From: Mesorhizobium sp. M1E.F.Ca.ET.045.02.1.1
Lineage (GTDB): Bacteria > Pseudomonadota > Alphaproteobacteria > Rhizobiales > Rhizobiaceae
Direction of reading: 5' to 3'
NCBI RefSeq assembly: GCF_003952485.1
Contig: NZ_CP034447.1
Span: forward strand, 1,798,001 to 1,862,000
Length of the DNA stretch: 64,000 nucleotides
Of this stretch, positions 29,358 to 38,593 are shown piece by piece. The position numbers and the translations under genes are program-made. The notes under the pieces are model-generated. The model was not told the origin of the DNA and did no database searches. It worked only from the letters and a program-made list of their open reading frames with translations. Within the stretch, counting starts at the first letter, position 1; every line of letters begins with the position of its first letter.

Positions 29358-31124
29358 TTAGAGCAGCCCGCTTTGCTGGCCCAGATCGCGTAGCAACTTC
29401 TGGTCATCAGATCGCATTCTGTTTGCCCGAATGAACAACTCGTTTCCGTTTTCCGGGCTTTCACTGTTGACCAGTTGAGCCAATTGTTTCGCCTCTTCGG
29501 TCCGGCCGGCTGCGGTCAGCGCCAAGACCGCAACACGCCTCACATGGGCGTGAGCGTTGCGATGGAGCGTTGCGCGCAAGGCCCAGGCAGCAGCCTCATC
29601 GGCTCTTCCGAGTCGCAGCAGGGAAACGGCGCGCACCGCTTGGTTAGGAGCGAGGAAGGGGTCGAATGGCGAGAGTTCTCTTGCATGATCGGCTGCCTGA
29701 ATGGCCGTCTCGGCATCCCCAGAGTGAGCTTGAATGAAGGCCCGCGAGTAATGCCCAAAAGCATATGAAGGACTGAGGACGGTCGCGTACTCCAGAGCCT
29801 CGATGGCTTCCTCGCGCGCACCGATGATCCAGAGGGCGCGCCCGAGAGCGCAATGTGCGGCGGGGTCGTGTGGATCGATCTCCACCGCGCGGGCCGCAAG
29901 ATCGTCAGCGATCCGGCCTTCCTCGGAGAGATGCGACGGATCAAACAGATACGCTTTCAAAAAATGTGTGAACGAGAGACTCGCATAAGGAGGTGCAAAG
30001 TGCGGGTCGAGGTGGATCGCCGCCTTGAACAGATTCTCGGCGACCGTATTGTCCTGACCGGTGAACATGTGCATGTGCCACAGGCCGCGATGATAGGCCT
30101 GCCATGCGTCCAACTCATGAATAGGTCGCCGGACTGCTATATTGCGCTCAGCGAGATTGACCTCGCCAGCTACCAGCGTGGCGATCTCGTCAGCCATACT
30201 CTGTCCGAACTGCGAGATGGATGCGAGAGGCTTCGAGAATATTTCGGAAAAAAGCACATGGCCGTCGTCGGCCGCGATCAACTCGACATCGACCCGAAGG
30301 ATCGATCCGTCGAGCGTGATGTTGCCGGCGCAGACATAGTCGCAGCGAAGCAGCCGGGCGGCCTCCAGCCTGCTCAGGCCGACCGCCGACAAAGCCTGCA
30401 GCGAGTTCGCGGCGATGACGAAGACGGTTCGCAGTCGGGCAACATCGCGGATGATGTCCCGCAGCAACCCGTCCCTCAAAACATATAGGTGCGGGGAAGC
30501 AATATCCTCGAGCGCGAACGGCAGCACCGCGACCGCGGGCCTGTCGCGCCCCGAGATGCGGGCCGACTGCGCTTCGGCTGATTGGGCCGACCCCACAAGA
30601 GGCACTGTCGATCTGCTTTCATCCACCAATAAGTCGAACGCGCGCCGCAACGATCGTTCACCGAGCAGATCCGCATCGACCTGGGGCGTTAGAAGCAAAT
30701 CGAGCCGAGCTTCCGACGGGAGACCTTGTTCCCCGAAGTTTTGCGACCTTGCTAGAGGTTCTGCGCTGTCTCCATCATTACCGCGACCGTTCGCTTGGTC
30801 CTGCGATTGAAGCGTTAACATGTAGCCGCGCTTTGCGACCGTCTTGATGAGGGTTGCCCGCTCGTCGCCAAGAACGTTTCGAAGGTCGCGGATCGTCTGC
30901 GTCAATGCGTCGTCAGTTACGACAAGACCTTTCCACACGACCTCAAATATCTCATCTCGGCTGACCACGCGGTTTGCGTGCTCAACGAGAAAGACCAACA
31001 GCGAAAACGTCCTCGCGCGGACATCGACAGGCCTGCCGTCGTTCAAAATGAGACCCCGCTCCCGGTCGAGAGCATATGCGCCAAGCCGGATGACGGCCTT
31101 GTCCGGATGGTCGGCTTCTCTCAA
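29358..31124 (-). CDS. winged-helix transcriptional regulator with TolB-like and TPR domains
   Basis: 588 residues. An OmpR/PhoB-type winged helix at about 10-105 (RARTFSLLVFLVEHANRVVS, LTQTIRDLRNVLGD), then a TolB/adenylate-cyclase-associated domain near 195-330 (AVLPFALEDIASPHLY, LRDGLLRDIIRDVARL) and TPR-like helices to the end. No receiver domain and no membrane segment, so it is not a CadC-type transmembrane sensor. It is divergent from a DUF1127 gene, a plausible target. The signal is unknown. Confidence 0.85.
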   Translation of the reverse strand: MREADHPDKAVIRLGAYALDRERGLILNDGRPVDVRARTFSLLVFLVEHANRVVSRDEIFEVVWKGLVVTDDALTQTIRDLRNVLGDERATLIKTVAKRGYMLTLQSQDQANGRGNDGDSAEPLARSQNFGEQGLPSEARLDLLLTPQVDADLLGERSLRRAFDLLVDESRSTVPLVGSAQSAEAQSARISGRDRPAVAVLPFALEDIASPHLYVLRDGLLRDIIRDVARLRTVFVIAANSLQALSAVGLSRLEAARLLRCDYVCAGNITLDGSILRVDVELIAADDGHVLFSEIFSKPLASISQFGQSMADEIATLVAGEVNLAERNIAVRRPIHELDAWQAYHRGLWHMHMFTGQDNTVAENLFKAAIHLDPHFAPPYASLSFTHFLKAYLFDPSHLSEEGRIADDLAARAVEIDPHDPAAHCALGRALWIIGAREEAIEALEYATVLSPSYAFGHYSRAFIQAHSGDAETAIQAADHARELSPFDPFLAPNQAVRAVSLLRLGRADEAAAWALRATLHRNAHAHVRRVAVLALTAAGRTEEAKQLAQLVNSESPENGNELFIRANRMRSDDQKLLRDLGQQSGLL

Positions 31125-31323
31125 ACGGCGTCTCCCTAGAAGCGCGCCTTACAATAGCGTAGCCCCGCATATTAGGAAATTCGCAGCTACGGGCCGTCGA
31201 GATATTCGATCCAATTTCATCTCGATTTCGGAAATGTTTCGGCTGGATATCAGGCCTGGCGCCACAAGCTCGCCTAGTCTCCACCTGCCGCTCAGGAAAA
31301 GCGGCTTGAGAGGAGAGATAACC

Positions 31324-31617
31324 ATGGCCACCATCGAATTTCCCTACAGTGCAGCGACCGGACGCAAGGAGAGCCGTGCTGTCCGTTGCCTTTTTGCGCT
31401 TCTGCACGGAACAATCGCCGCCGTTCTGTGGCTGCCGCGCTTCTGGGTACAACGAAAGCAGCTCGCTGTCCTCGCGTCGATGAGCACTCGCGAGCTCCTG
31501 GACATCGGCCTGAACACCTGCGACATCGCCAACGCCCTCGCGCAGAGAAACGAACAGGACCCGACAATGTACCTGGCAGATGTCGCCCGCGAGCGCAGGT
31601 TGCGCAGGCAGACTTAG
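31324..31617 (+). CDS. DUF1127-like small protein
   Basis: 97 residues from the ATG at 31324, preceded by GAGGAGAG. The C-terminal half reads LAVLASMSTRELLDIGLNTCDI, the YjiS/DUF1127 pattern in which an Arg-rich helix binds RNA or DNA; alphaproteobacterial members act in small-RNA turnover and phosphate uptake. N-terminal half is longer than usual with a hydrophobic stretch (FALLHGTIAAVLWLP). The longer open frame from 30844 runs opposite the regulator and is a shadow. Confidence 0.75.
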   Translation: MATIEFPYSAATGRKESRAVRCLFALLHGTIAAVLWLPRFWVQRKQLAVLASMSTRELLDIGLNTCDIANALAQRNEQDPTMYLADVARERRLRRQT

Positions 31618-31781
31618 GTCATTCTCGTCGGTTGTAGCCTGTCTGGTCACGCCTGGTCACGAAGCAATCCCGGACATTTGAGTTCACCGTTGATGATGCA
31701 CATCGCAGCGACAGCAAGCACCTTTGCGCTTGCCTTGAAGGCATTCTATTTTGGAGCATGGTAGCCGCTAGTGGGCATAGA

Positions 31782-32849
31782 ATGTCGGTACTGCGTTCCT
31801 TAAGAATCTACGCGCCGCCCAACGCGGTGCTGGCTGCGCCTGGGCTTCTGGCGGTGGCTGCGCTCACGATACCGGACATGTCCGAACGAAGCAGACTGGC
31901 TCTGGCTGCCGTGCTCGCGGTCATTTGGGGCGCCTATCTCCTGCAACTGGCCGCGACGCTGCTCAAGCGCCGGGCGGGAGACGTACGGAACAGGACGCCG
32001 GCAATCGCCATCGATGTGCTCGCGGTCTTGGTTCCACTCGCCGCATTTCTGCTCGTCGGCACGCCCGACCGGAGCCTCTACTGTGCTGTCTGGCTGCTGA
32101 AACCGCTGCGCGACTCGACTTTCTTCCCGGTGCTGGGCAGGGTGCTGGCCAACGAAGCGCGCAATCTGATCGGCGTCACCACGCTCTTCGGCGTCGTTCT
32201 GTTCGGTGTCGCGCTCGCGGCCTATGTCATCGAGCGCGACATCCAGCCGGAAAAGTTCGGCAGCATCCCCCTGGCAATGTGGTGGGCGGTGGCTACGCTG
32301 TCCACCACCGGCTATGGCGACGCTATTCCGCAAAGCTTCGCCGGCCGCGTCCTTGCCGGGGCGGTCATGATGAGTGGCATCGGCATCTTCGCGCTCTGGG
32401 CTGGCATTCTTGCCACCGGCTTCTATCAAGAAGTCCGTCGCGGGGATTTCGTCCGTAATTGGCAATTGGTCGCGGCCGTACCGTTGTTTCAGAAGCTCGG
32501 CCCGGCCGTGCTGGTCGAGATCGTGCGCGCGTTAAGACCTCGCACCGTGCCGGCGGGCGCCGTGATCTGCCGCAGTGGCGAGCCCGGTGATCAGATGTTC
32601 TTCGTTGTGGAGGGGCGCGTCAGCGTCGCGACGCCGAACCCGGTGGAGCTTGGCCCTGGCGCCTTCTTCGGCGAGATAGCGCTGATCAGCGGCGAACCGC
32701 GTATGGCGACCGTCAGCGCCGCAACGGCGGTCTCGCTCCTGTCGCTGCACTCGGCGGATTTCCAGATGCTGTGCGGCAGCAGCCCGGAGATCGCGGAAAT
32801 CATCCGCAAGACCGCGCTCGAGCGGCGCGGCGCATCACCGACGGCCTGA
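31782..32849 (+). CDS. cyclic-nucleotide-gated K+ channel, MloK1 orthologue
   Basis: 355 residues, the same length as M. loti MloK1 and, as far as I recall it, collinear. Six membrane helices including a voltage-sensor-like S1-S4 without a strongly charged S4, selectivity filter TTGYGD near 175-180, and a C-terminal cyclic-nucleotide-binding domain (EPGDQMFFVVEG, then FFGEIALISGEPRMATVS). Arg307 of the phosphate-binding cassette is kept, but residue 308, Ser in MloK1, is Met. Start at 31782 (MSVLRSLRIYAP) matches the MloK1 start; an ATG at 31758 adds eight residues. Confidence 0.95.
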   Translation: MSVLRSLRIYAPPNAVLAAPGLLAVAALTIPDMSERSRLALAAVLAVIWGAYLLQLAATLLKRRAGDVRNRTPAIAIDVLAVLVPLAAFLLVGTPDRSLYCAVWLLKPLRDSTFFPVLGRVLANEARNLIGVTTLFGVVLFGVALAAYVIERDIQPEKFGSIPLAMWWAVATLSTTGYGDAIPQSFAGRVLAGAVMMSGIGIFALWAGILATGFYQEVRRGDFVRNWQLVAAVPLFQKLGPAVLVEIVRALRPRTVPAGAVICRSGEPGDQMFFVVEGRVSVATPNPVELGPGAFFGEIALISGEPRMATVSAATAVSLLSLHSADFQMLCGSSPEIAEIIRKTALERRGASPTA

Positions 32850-33357
32850 CCATACTAGATGCGCAGTTCCAGACCGCAATGGTGCATCATCGCGACCCAA
32901 GATCGTCGCCAGCCTGATCGCGACCTGCCGGACCTTGCCGACATCAAGGCCAGGAGAGCGCCAAGCGGGCGCTGGAGGTGGCGGCGGCCGGTGGGCACAA
33001 TCTCCTGATGGTTTGCTACATTAATTTCCACCCGAAACCCACATCGTCTCTGGTCGTCGCCGGGTGCTGCCTGAAGGCGTAACAGTGACCCTATCCAGCC
33101 GTTGCAAGCACGCTGCCGGAAGGCCTTGATCGGGTGGAAAATCGCCGTACTGCGCGCCTGTCGGAAACCACGTGATTGCGGAGGGACGTCGCCTAGCCTA
33201 TGCGCTGAGGCTGGCTCACTCTAGCATCCGCCCGTTGAATGGAACCGCTACGAAGCTTACGGGCAGACCCGGGCCGCCGCGCTTGAGCACCTTGATCATG
33301 GCCTCAAACCCATAGAATCGTTACAGGGCGCGGTCGTCGAGCGAATTTTTCGGCAGC
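32850..33357. other. 508-bp region with duplicated channel/comM DNA and no intact gene
   Basis: 32850-32912 is the downstream flank of the channel gene and recurs after the second channel tail (to 36005). At 32929-33012 an 84-bp stretch matches an internal part of comM (36686-36770 region: LPDLADIKGQESAKRALEVA) at about nine bases in ten and with one base lost. 33013-33357 shows nothing recognisable; GGTGGAAA-like pieces at 33026 and 33134 might be insertion-sequence scars, unproven. Confidence 0.7.
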
Positions 33358-34008
33358 CTATTGATGTGCGACTTGGGACGCTACCGATATCAGTTCCTCG
33401 GGCTTCGGCGCCCTGAACGTTTGGAGACCAACCTCCAGAACTTCAGTGAAGCTCCAGCGCACGATGCCCTCCCGGTCGATTAGGAACTGACCGACAAGCT
33501 GCCCCTGGCCGGAAGCCATCATCTGCTGATCGGCTTCCGTAATCTCATATCCTTCCTTCTTGTTGAGTAACTCGTTCATTGCCATCACGTCCATAGGTTC
33601 TGGCAACTCGCCCGGAAGGTCAATCCGTATCGCCGTGACCGTGTCCATCCCGACCTCGCGCAAGCCGAAAGCACGATGCGAGGCCCGCTCCGGGTCGGAC
33701 GCGGCGAGAAGGTAGGGCATCGGGTGGTAGCGGAAATAGAGCCGTGCCCGTTCGACCGGCGTATTGACCACTGCCAGGCATTCGACGCCTTTCTCACGCA
33801 GAGCCGGATTGAGTTGCGCCATGGCCGCGACGTGACGGCGGCAGAACGGACAGTGCAGACCGCGAAACAAACCGATCAACAACGGGCTACGGCCTCGAAA
33901 ATCATTGAGCGCAATCTTGCCTTCGCGCGAGATAGCATCGAGCACTATATTGGGCGCTGGGTCGCCCGGCTGCAGTGGGCGGTCAACACTACACATGGAC
34001 ATGGACAA
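33358..34008 (-). CDS. peroxiredoxin-like AhpC/TSA family protein
   Basis: 216 residues, thioredoxin fold. GDPAPNIVLDAIS and LFRGLHCPFCRRHVAAM carry a CxxC at the peroxidatic position, typical of the 'peroxiredoxin-like' (AhpC/TSA) group that includes PRXL2 proteins rather than classical AhpC. It probably reduces peroxides or handles disulfides. It lies in the inserted segment between the two copies of the channel tail, together with a methyltransferase, so it is likely acquired cargo. Confidence 0.8.
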   Translation of the reverse strand: MSMSMCSVDRPLQPGDPAPNIVLDAISREGKIALNDFRGRSPLLIGLFRGLHCPFCRRHVAAMAQLNPALREKGVECLAVVNTPVERARLYFRYHPMPYLLAASDPERASHRAFGLREVGMDTVTAIRIDLPGELPEPMDVMAMNELLNKKEGYEITEADQQMMASGQGQLVGQFLIDREGIVRWSFTEVLEVGLQTFRAPKPEELISVASQVAHQ

Positions 34009-34755
34009 ACTCCTCGCCCAAGCTCAGTCGGCAAAAGGCAGCAACACTACATTTCGGGTTGGGCCCGTGCTGGGCGCAAACTCCCGCGCCAGAGCAAACA
34101 GCGTTCGGCCTCTGCCATATTGCCGAGGTCAAGATTGCAAGCCCATCATAGCACGGAAAAAGCATCTGCGGCTCACGCGTATCGCGAGCCGTCTCGGGCG
34201 CCGCGGCAAACAGTGGTCGTCTCATCCGTGCCATGGGACGACCACAGCGGCGAGACCGACAGGATCTTTCAGATGCGCGTTCTAACGGTGCTCAACGTCT
34301 TGAAACTTGGGCGGCTTCGATGTGGCCGGAGCCAATGTGGCGAATGAATTTCACTCCGTAGCACTCCCGAATTGTTGTTCTGAAGGTCAGGTTCCGAAGC
34401 TTGTTTTTTGACGCTGAAGTCTGCGGCGACTAGGGTCGTCAACGGATCGTATCACGACACTTGCGAGGCTGGCCGGCAATGTCGGGAGCTGGCGCGACCT
34501 GCTCGTTCTGGCAGATGAGCCAACGGCACCTTTCCCCCCACCCATTGCTGCCCTTCCTGGGCCGTTTCTCCTTCCCGAAACCCGACGTCGAGCGCAACCA
34601 GCGCTCCTGACCCGAACCGGTCATAGACTACGACGAGGGCGATCGAGACGCGGGGATTTGCCGCCCGCAGCTTAGCGATTGCATCGCGTGCGGTCGATCC
34701 CGACCGTCGGGAGGAACCGAGCGTCTTAGCGATGCTCGCGCCGCAACGACAGCTG
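34009..34755. other. 747-bp stretch without a recognised gene
   Basis: No ORF here has both a ribosome site and protein-like composition on the plus strand. On the minus strand 34470-34740 stays open in one frame and reads ARDAIAKLRAANPRVSIAL and VVYDRFGSGALVALDVGF, which vaguely recalls the N-terminal FIST sensory domain; with no start or continuation it would be a gene fragment. The rest shows nothing. Confidence 0.45.
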
Positions 34756-35580
34756 CTATCTGCGAGCGACCAGGACGTGAGCCTCTTGGGGGAACGTCAA
34801 CTCCCCTCCACTTGAATAGATTGCCAGCGAGGAACTTAGATCACCCGTGATCGCTGTGATTACTGCGTCGCGATGTCCGGCATCCATTCCGCTCACCAGT
34901 CCAGCCTGGGGAGTTGCTGCTAGCTGTAGTCGCACGTATTCCTTTGGCGAGGGGAATCGGATGTTCTGGGTAATCGTGTGGACGGTCACATGGCGAAAGC
35001 CCGTGCCAGCCACCAGTCGGTAAAGCTCGTCAGCATCGGCGAGTGAATGCTCGGACCGTTTGGTTGCCGAAGCGCCTGGACCGAGATGTCGGTCCAAGGC
35101 ATCTGCCAGAGCCTTCGCCGCAGGAGTGTGGTCAATAGCGCTGAAAACGCTTAAGGCCAGTCGGCCGTTAGGCACCAGCACCCGGAACATTTCACGTAGC
35201 GCACCCGATCGGTCCGGGAAAAACTGCAGTCCGAGCTGGCAAAGAACGAGATCGAAGGTGGAGTCAGTGAACGGCATTTCGAGCGCGCTTCCTTCGCACC
35301 AGTCAATACGCGGTCCAGCGCCTGTCGGGAGCGATCGAGCAACGGCAAGCATGCCCGTATTGATGTCGAGGCCGACGACCTGCCCCCCTCCCATACGCTC
35401 GGCCGCGACGCGTGCCACCACGCCGGTGCCGCAGGCGAGGTCCAGAACCCGCTCACCAGATTGAGGCGCAGCACGATCCACTAGGTCGGCGGCCCACAGG
35501 GCGGTAATTGCCGGGACCAAGTAACGCTCGTAGAGTTCCGCGCCGCTGCCTTCCAGCTGCCACTGCTCCTGCTGGGCCAT
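34756..35580 (-). CDS. class I SAM-dependent methyltransferase
   Basis: 274 residues. VLDLACGTGVVARVAAERMG is motif I of Rossmann methyltransferases, VVGLDINTGMLAVAR motif II, and FDLVLCQLGLQFFPD motif IV; UbiE/Methyltransf_11 type. Substrate unknown. ATG at 35580 (MAQQEQWQLEG) follows GGGAGGGAC. It is the second gene in the inserted segment between duplicated channel sequences. Confidence 0.87.
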   Translation of the reverse strand: MAQQEQWQLEGSGAELYERYLVPAITALWAADLVDRAAPQSGERVLDLACGTGVVARVAAERMGGGQVVGLDINTGMLAVARSLPTGAGPRIDWCEGSALEMPFTDSTFDLVLCQLGLQFFPDRSGALREMFRVLVPNGRLALSVFSAIDHTPAAKALADALDRHLGPGASATKRSEHSLADADELYRLVAGTGFRHVTVHTITQNIRFPSPKEYVRLQLAATPQAGLVSGMDAGHRDAVITAITGDLSSSLAIYSSGGELTFPQEAHVLVARR

Positions 35581-35756
35581 AGAGTCCCTCCCGCACAACC
35601 AGCCGCTCGGGCAACGGGCCCGACCAGAGCTTTAAACAGCAATCATAAAGCGCGTGTATGTCAACCAGCAACCAGTGTGGAAACAGAGCAGATCGATGGA
35701 AGGTCCGCTCCCCCACCCTAACGAGACCTCTACTCCTGTCTCAGCGAATGTCCCCC

Positions 35757-36005
35757 GGCGCCTTCTTCGGCGAGATAGCGCTGATCAGCGGCGAACCGCG
35801 TATCGCGACCGTCAGCGCCGCAACGGCGGTCTCACTCCTGTCGCTGCACTCGGCGGATTTCCAGATGCTGTGCGGCAGCAGCCCGGAGATCGCGGAAATC
35901 ATCCGCAAGACCGCGCTCGAGCGGCGCGGCGCATCGCCGACGGCTTGACCGTACTGCAGTCCCGGACGGTAGTGGCGTATCATCGCGGCCCAGGATCGTC
36001 GCCAG
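35757..36005 (+). pseudogene. duplicated 3' end of the K+ channel gene
   Basis: 35757-35948 repeats the last 64 codons of the channel (GAFFGEIALISGEPR to the stop), with very few base changes, and 35949-36005 repeats the flank after it. There is no start or membrane part, so it cannot make a channel. The corresponding stretch in the intact gene is 32658-32912. Residue 308 is Ile here and Met in the intact copy. Confidence 0.92.
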
Positions 36006-36129
36006 ACGGCGTTCCTCTGTTCCCGTAATGTTCTTGCCTAAATCCAAAATCTATGGTTGTCTGACCTGACCTTGCTCGCGGGCTGATCGCAAATCCGCGC
36101 GCGAGCCGGCATCCGGGGGCTTGAGAAAC

Positions 36130-37659
36130 ATGGTGGCGCGGGTTCGCACGGTGGCTTTCCAGGGCATCGAGGCCGTGCCGGTCGATGTCCAGGTGATGAT
36201 CGCGCCGGGCAAGGTCGGCATGCAGATCGTCGGCCTGCCGGACAAGGCGGTGGCCGAAAGCCGCGAGCGCGTGCAGGCGGCACTCCATGCATCGGGCCTG
36301 TCGATGCCTTCGAAGAAGGTGACGGTGAACCTCGCGCCGGCCGACCTGCCTAAGGAAGGCAGCCACTACGACCTGCCGATCGCGCTCGGCCTGATGGCGG
36401 CGCTCGGCGCCGTTCCGGGCGACATGCTGGCCGGCTATGTCGTGCTCGGCGAACTTTCGCTCGACGGCACCATCGCGGCCGTGGCCGGCGCGCTGCCGGC
36501 GGCGATCGGCGCCAATGCCGAAGGCAAGGGGCTGATCTGCCCCTTCGCCTGCGGGCCGGAAGCGGCCTGGGCCGGCAAGGATTTTGACATCCTGGCGCCG
36601 CGCAGCCTGATCGCCATCGCCAATCATTTCCGCGGCACGCAGGTGCTGTCGCGCCCCGAGGCCGGCATCCAGCTCGCGGCGCGCGACCTGCCGGACCTCG
36701 CCGACATCAAGGGCCAGGAAAGCGCCAAGCGGGCACTCGAAGTGGCGGCCGCCGGCGGGCACAATCTTTTGATGGTCGGGCCGCCCGGCTCGGGCAAGTC
36801 GATGCTGGCGCAGCGGCTGCCCTCGATCCTGCCGCCGCTGGCGCCGAAGGAGCTGCTGGAAGTCTCGATGATCGCTTCCGTGGCCGGCGAGCTCGGCGAA
36901 GGCAAGCTCACCGACCGGCGGCCGTTCCGCGCTCCGCATCACTCCGCCTCGATGGCGGCGAGGGTCGGCGGCGGGTTAAGGGTCCGGCCAGGCGAGGTGT
37001 CGCTTGCCCATCACGGCGTGCTGTTCCTCGACGAATTCCCGGAATTCACGCCGCAGACGCTGGATGCGCTGCGCCAGCCGCTGGAGACCGGCGACTGCGT
37101 GATCGCACGCGCCAACCACCGCGTCACCTACCCGGCGCGCATCCAGCTGGTGGCGGCGATGAACCCGTGCCGCTGCGGCATGTCGGGCGAGCCCGGCTAT
37201 CGCTGCCTGCGCGGCGAGCGCTGCCGCACCGAGTACCAGGCGCGCATCTCCGGCCCGCTGCTCGACCGCATCGACCTTCGGATTGAGGTGCCGGCGGTCT
37301 CCGCTAGCGACCTGATCCGGCCGGACAAGGCCGAAACGAGCGCCTCGGTGGCGCAGCGCGTGGCCCGCGCCCGCACCATCCAGCGCGAGCGCCTGGAAAG
37401 GCTGAGTGCTGCGGCCACCACCAACGCGCATTGCCCGCCTGCGATCATCGAGGAGATCGCCAGGCCCGATGGCGCCGGACTGGCGCTGCTTAAGGACGCC
37501 AGCGAGAAGCTCGCCTTTTCGGCGCGGGCCTATCACCGCGTGCTGAAGGTAGCACGTACGCTGGCCGACCTCGACGCCAGCGAAACGGTCGGCCGCATCC
37601 ATCTCGCCGAAGCGATTTCCTACCGCATGAATGCGGAGCGGATGGCGCAGGCGGCGTAG
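36130..37659 (+). CDS. comM: ComM/YifB family Mg-chelatase-like AAA+ ATPase
   Basis: 509 residues. N-terminal Lon-like domain (VARVRTVAFQGIEAVPVDV, VGLPDKAVAESRERV), AAA+ core with Walker A VGPPGSGKSML, Walker B GVLFLDEFPEF, a zinc-like cluster NPCRCGMSGEPGYRCLRGERC, and C-terminal helices. ComM is the hexameric helicase that extends branch migration in natural transformation. Start at 36130; a TTG at 36121 adds three residues. Partial copies of it lie on both sides of the intact gene. Confidence 0.93.
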   Translation: MVARVRTVAFQGIEAVPVDVQVMIAPGKVGMQIVGLPDKAVAESRERVQAALHASGLSMPSKKVTVNLAPADLPKEGSHYDLPIALGLMAALGAVPGDMLAGYVVLGELSLDGTIAAVAGALPAAIGANAEGKGLICPFACGPEAAWAGKDFDILAPRSLIAIANHFRGTQVLSRPEAGIQLAARDLPDLADIKGQESAKRALEVAAAGGHNLLMVGPPGSGKSMLAQRLPSILPPLAPKELLEVSMIASVAGELGEGKLTDRRPFRAPHHSASMAARVGGGLRVRPGEVSLAHHGVLFLDEFPEFTPQTLDALRQPLETGDCVIARANHRVTYPARIQLVAAMNPCRCGMSGEPGYRCLRGERCRTEYQARISGPLLDRIDLRIEVPAVSASDLIRPDKAETSASVAQRVARARTIQRERLERLSAAATTNAHCPPAIIEEIARPDGAGLALLKDASEKLAFSARAYHRVLKVARTLADLDASETVGRIHLAEAISYRMNAERMAQAA

Positions 37660-37730
37660 ATTTCAGCATTTTCCGTACAGCTTTTCGGCGCCACCCAAGC
37701 CATCGGAATACCTGAGCTATTCTCTGTTCG

Positions 37731-38509
37731 TCAGGATGGAATGAAATGCTTCTGGCATTCGGGACGAGTGTCTCTGGGAGCACATGGCCTCGGGCGGGGC
37801 TGCGGAACCTGCCTGAAATCATGCGGCTCGAATTTCACTGTTATTGTATTGCCAGTAGTACCCTTGAATTCACCGCCTGCGGTGAGAGCGATGGGAGCTA
37901 GACCCACACTCACCTTGCCATTGACATCCTTAACGACATTGATCGACATTTTGAACGTATTGGCGTCGGTAGATCCCTGCTTCAACTTCAGGCATACATC
38001 GCTGGCATCATCGCCACTCTGCAGAGCAGCGCTCCACAAGTTAACCATTGCTCTGGCTATCGGAGCCTTTTCGAGGGCGCCTGGTTGATAGTCCACCGGT
38101 TTGCTGCTGAGTGAGACCTCCTCTTGCACAAGGAGCGTTTGGCTGTCGGTTGTCACCTGGCTTGCCCCCAAATTACCTCCAACGGTTCCCCCACCTATTG
38201 GCATAGGGCTTACAACAGCACCGGCGCTTACAGTGCCCTCTGATGTTGAAAGCAATTCCATTTGACAGAAACTATATCAAATCCAATTAGGCCGTTGCCG
38301 CAAACCTTAGCTCGTGAGTTGGCTAGCACTGCAGGATACCCCAAAGACGACCTCTGGTATGCTGTATAAACTCCTATTTGACGTTTTACCTCGGCAACAA
38401 CTTTATATACGTCAGACTGGCTGATTGGTTTTAACTTTTCAAACTGCGTTGAAACACAACCTTCTATAAACAAAAAAGCAACTACCGCAATTATGCCTAA
38501 GTTGCGCAT
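37731..38509 (-). pseudogene. lipoprotein gene split by a frameshift (or two overlapping ORFs)
   Basis: Frame 1, 38228-38509: 93 residues with a lipoprotein signal (FLFIEGC, Cys18) ending VCGNGLIGFDIVSVK then out-of-frame WNCFQHQRAL. Frame 2, 37731-38261: starts MELLSTSEGTVSAGAVV, Gly- and Val-rich with beta-type alternation, to KFEPHDFRQVPQP. Adding one A in the AAA run before ATG 38261 would join them as DIVSVKMELLSTSEG, giving an exported protein of about 265 residues. Family not recognised. A+T-rich, between comM and its duplicated 3' end. Confidence 0.65.
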
Positions 38510-38593
38510 AGCAATCCCCCTCGCTACAATTCCCCAATTGAAATTTCTGCTCCTCTTTCGTTAACTTATCAACTAAATAAGACTCAAAGTGCC

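Noticed and set aside
33013-33160. Insertion-sequence ends suggested by GGTGGAAA-like pieces
   Set aside because: Two short resemblances without a transposase fragment or defined terminal repeats are not enough.
35658-35948. 96-codon ORF containing the second channel tail as a separate cyclic-nucleotide-binding protein
   Set aside because: Begins in unrelated DNA, lacks the first half of the binding domain and has no ribosome site; it is a duplication scar.
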